From JAJNBA01 sp035512775 (GTDB lineage Bacteria; Actinomycetota; UBA4738; HRBIN12): 64,000 nucleotides of DNA. Position 1 is the first letter of the stretch; the number at the start of each line of letters is the position of its first letter. This document shows positions 63,553 through 64,000 of this stretch, piece by piece. Made by a program: the position numbers and the translations under genes. The stretch covers positions 31,772 to 95,771 of the forward strand of contig DATKDI010000057.1 of assembly GCA_035512775.1 (NCBI GenBank), in the 5' to 3' direction. The notes below the pieces were generated by a model that was not told the origin of the DNA, searched no databases, and was given only the letters and a program-made list of their open reading frames with translations.

Positions 63553-64000
63553 ATGCTCGAAAGGGCGCTCGATCGGGCGGTCGATGTGCTCTTCCCCCGG
63601 GCCTGCGCCGGATGCGGCGCAGGCCCGTGGCCGTTCTGCGCGACCTGTGCGGGGGAGCTCGTCCCGCTGGAGCCGCCGTGGTGTCGTCGCTGCGGCCGGC
63701 CGTCACACGTGAGTGTGGATCGATGTCGCGACTGTCCTCCGGCGCCGATCGCGTCCGCGCGCGCGGCGTTCGCGTACCGGGGACCCGCCAAGGCCGCCGT
63801 CCATCGGCTGAAGTTCTCGGGCTGGCGCGGAGTGGGGGGTGCGCTCGCCGCCGCGGTGGCCGCGCTCGGCCCGCCGCCGGCCGACGCCGTAACGTGGGTG
63901 CCGCTCGCTTCCCGGCGGCGGGCCGAGCGCGGCTTCGACCAGGCTCGCGTGCTCGCGCGTGCGCTCGCACGCGAGCTCGATCTCCCGGCGGTTGCCTTCG
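63553..64000 (+). CDS. comF: ComF-family phosphoribosyltransferase-like protein (partial, C-terminus beyond window)
   Basis: 149 visible codons. The N-terminal zinc finger shows CAGCG, FCATC, WCRRCGRP and CRDC (four Cys pairs), followed by AFAYRGPAKAAVHRLKFSG, which is the linker helix of ComF proteins, and then WVPLASRRRAERGFDQARVL, the start of the phosphoribosyltransferase fold (the P-L-x-x-x-R-x-R-x-R-G-F-[D/N]-Q-[A/S] signature). ComF is needed for DNA uptake in naturally competent bacteria, but its relatives occur widely in non-competent ones. The PRPP-binding loop lies beyond the right edge. ATG is set by the hexamer 6 nt upstream. Confidence 0.88.
   Translation, partial: MLERALDRAVDVLFPRACAGCGAGPWPFCATCAGELVPLEPPWCRRCGRPSHVSVDRCRDCPPAPIASARAAFAYRGPAKAAVHRLKFSGWRGVGGALAAAVAALGPPPADAVTWVPLASRRRAERGFDQARVLARALARELDLPAVAF

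Noticed and set aside
63599..63626. An 11-bp perfect hairpin (GGGCCTGCGCC / GGCGCAGGCCC) near the start of comF
   Set aside because: It lies inside the coding sequence of the first zinc knuckle (AC-AGCGAG), so it is more likely a by-product of repeated Ala/Gly/Cys codons than a terminator.
1..64000. tRNA, rRNA, transposase, integrase, phage or CRISPR-cas genes
   Set aside because: I looked through the gaps between genes, and none shows a cloverleaf, rRNA motif, IS ends or recombinase motifs; all gaps are short, the largest about 200 nt before whiB.

Overview
This is 64 kb of high-GC chromosome, almost certainly from an uncultured or poorly studied member of the Actinomycetota. Pointers to that phylum are a WhiB protein, the coenzyme F420 genes fbiA, fbiB and fbiC, a free-standing acyl-CoA carboxylase epsilon-like subunit, DUF3499 and DUF5719 proteins, an LCP-type wall protein, and the order whiB / membrane glycosyltransferase / DUF5719 / DUF3499 / manB / Trm112-like / SIS isomerase / ahcY, which recalls the arrangement in Streptomyces and Mycobacterium (from memory, not searched). 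No IS element, phage, CRISPR array, tRNA or rRNA was recognised, and the window reads as core chromosome. Most genes start at GTG or ATG, with a few TTG starts and probably one CTG.

Layout. 1-19.8 kb is acyl-CoA and short-chain carbon metabolism: succinate dehydrogenase cytochrome b (cut by the left edge), a methylmalonyl-CoA mutase large subunit, F420H2:NADP reductase, an acyl-CoA carboxylase (biotinylated alpha at 3.2-4.9 kb, beta and epsilon at 10-11.8 kb), biotin ligase, 3-hydroxyacyl-CoA dehydrogenase, crotonyl-CoA carboxylase/reductase, methylmalonyl-CoA epimerase and a thiolase. An M23 peptidase, an AlgH protein, a nuclease-fold protein and an unusual FtsH-like protease lie among them. 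19.8-28.3 kb holds a 975-residue coiled-coil protein that looks like a dead histidine kinase, a lipoprotein, a thioesterase, aconitase and a degenerate GGDEF protein. 28.3-41.1 kb is a surface-polysaccharide cluster: five glycosyltransferases, a methyltransferase, a coiled-coil partner, an LCP ligase, a Wzm/Wzt exporter, a small DMT-type membrane protein and a sugar-nucleotide synthase. 41.2-46.1 kb has a SpoIID/LGFP wall protein, two DUF3105 proteins and a purine permease. 46.1-50.8 kb carries fbiB-fbiA divergent from fbiC. 50.9-64 kb carries whiB, a lysine-rich histone-H1-like protein, a giant membrane glycosyltransferase, DUF5719, an L,D-transpeptidase, the manB to ahcY block and the start of comF.

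How it fits together. The carboxylase, mutase, epimerase and Ccr suggest handling of propionyl-, ethylmalonyl- and methylmalonyl-CoA that drains into the TCA cycle, where SdhC and aconitase act. BirA would biotinylate the carboxylase, and its gene is divergent from the alpha subunit gene. FbiA, FbiB and FbiC make F420, and NpdG couples F420 to NADP(H). ManB, the SIS isomerase and the nucleotidyltransferase could supply activated sugars to the glycosyltransferase and exporter cluster.

The most striking global signal is in the promoters. At least 19 coding sequences have a TANNNT hexamer ending exactly 6-8 nt before the start codon with no Shine-Dalgarno site, which is the geometry of leaderless transcription. 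I used this to fix several starts. Operon-internal genes instead show ATGA, GTGA or TTGA overlaps, and a minority have a normal leader and ribosome site. The longest stretch without an assigned gene is about 200 nt, before whiB.
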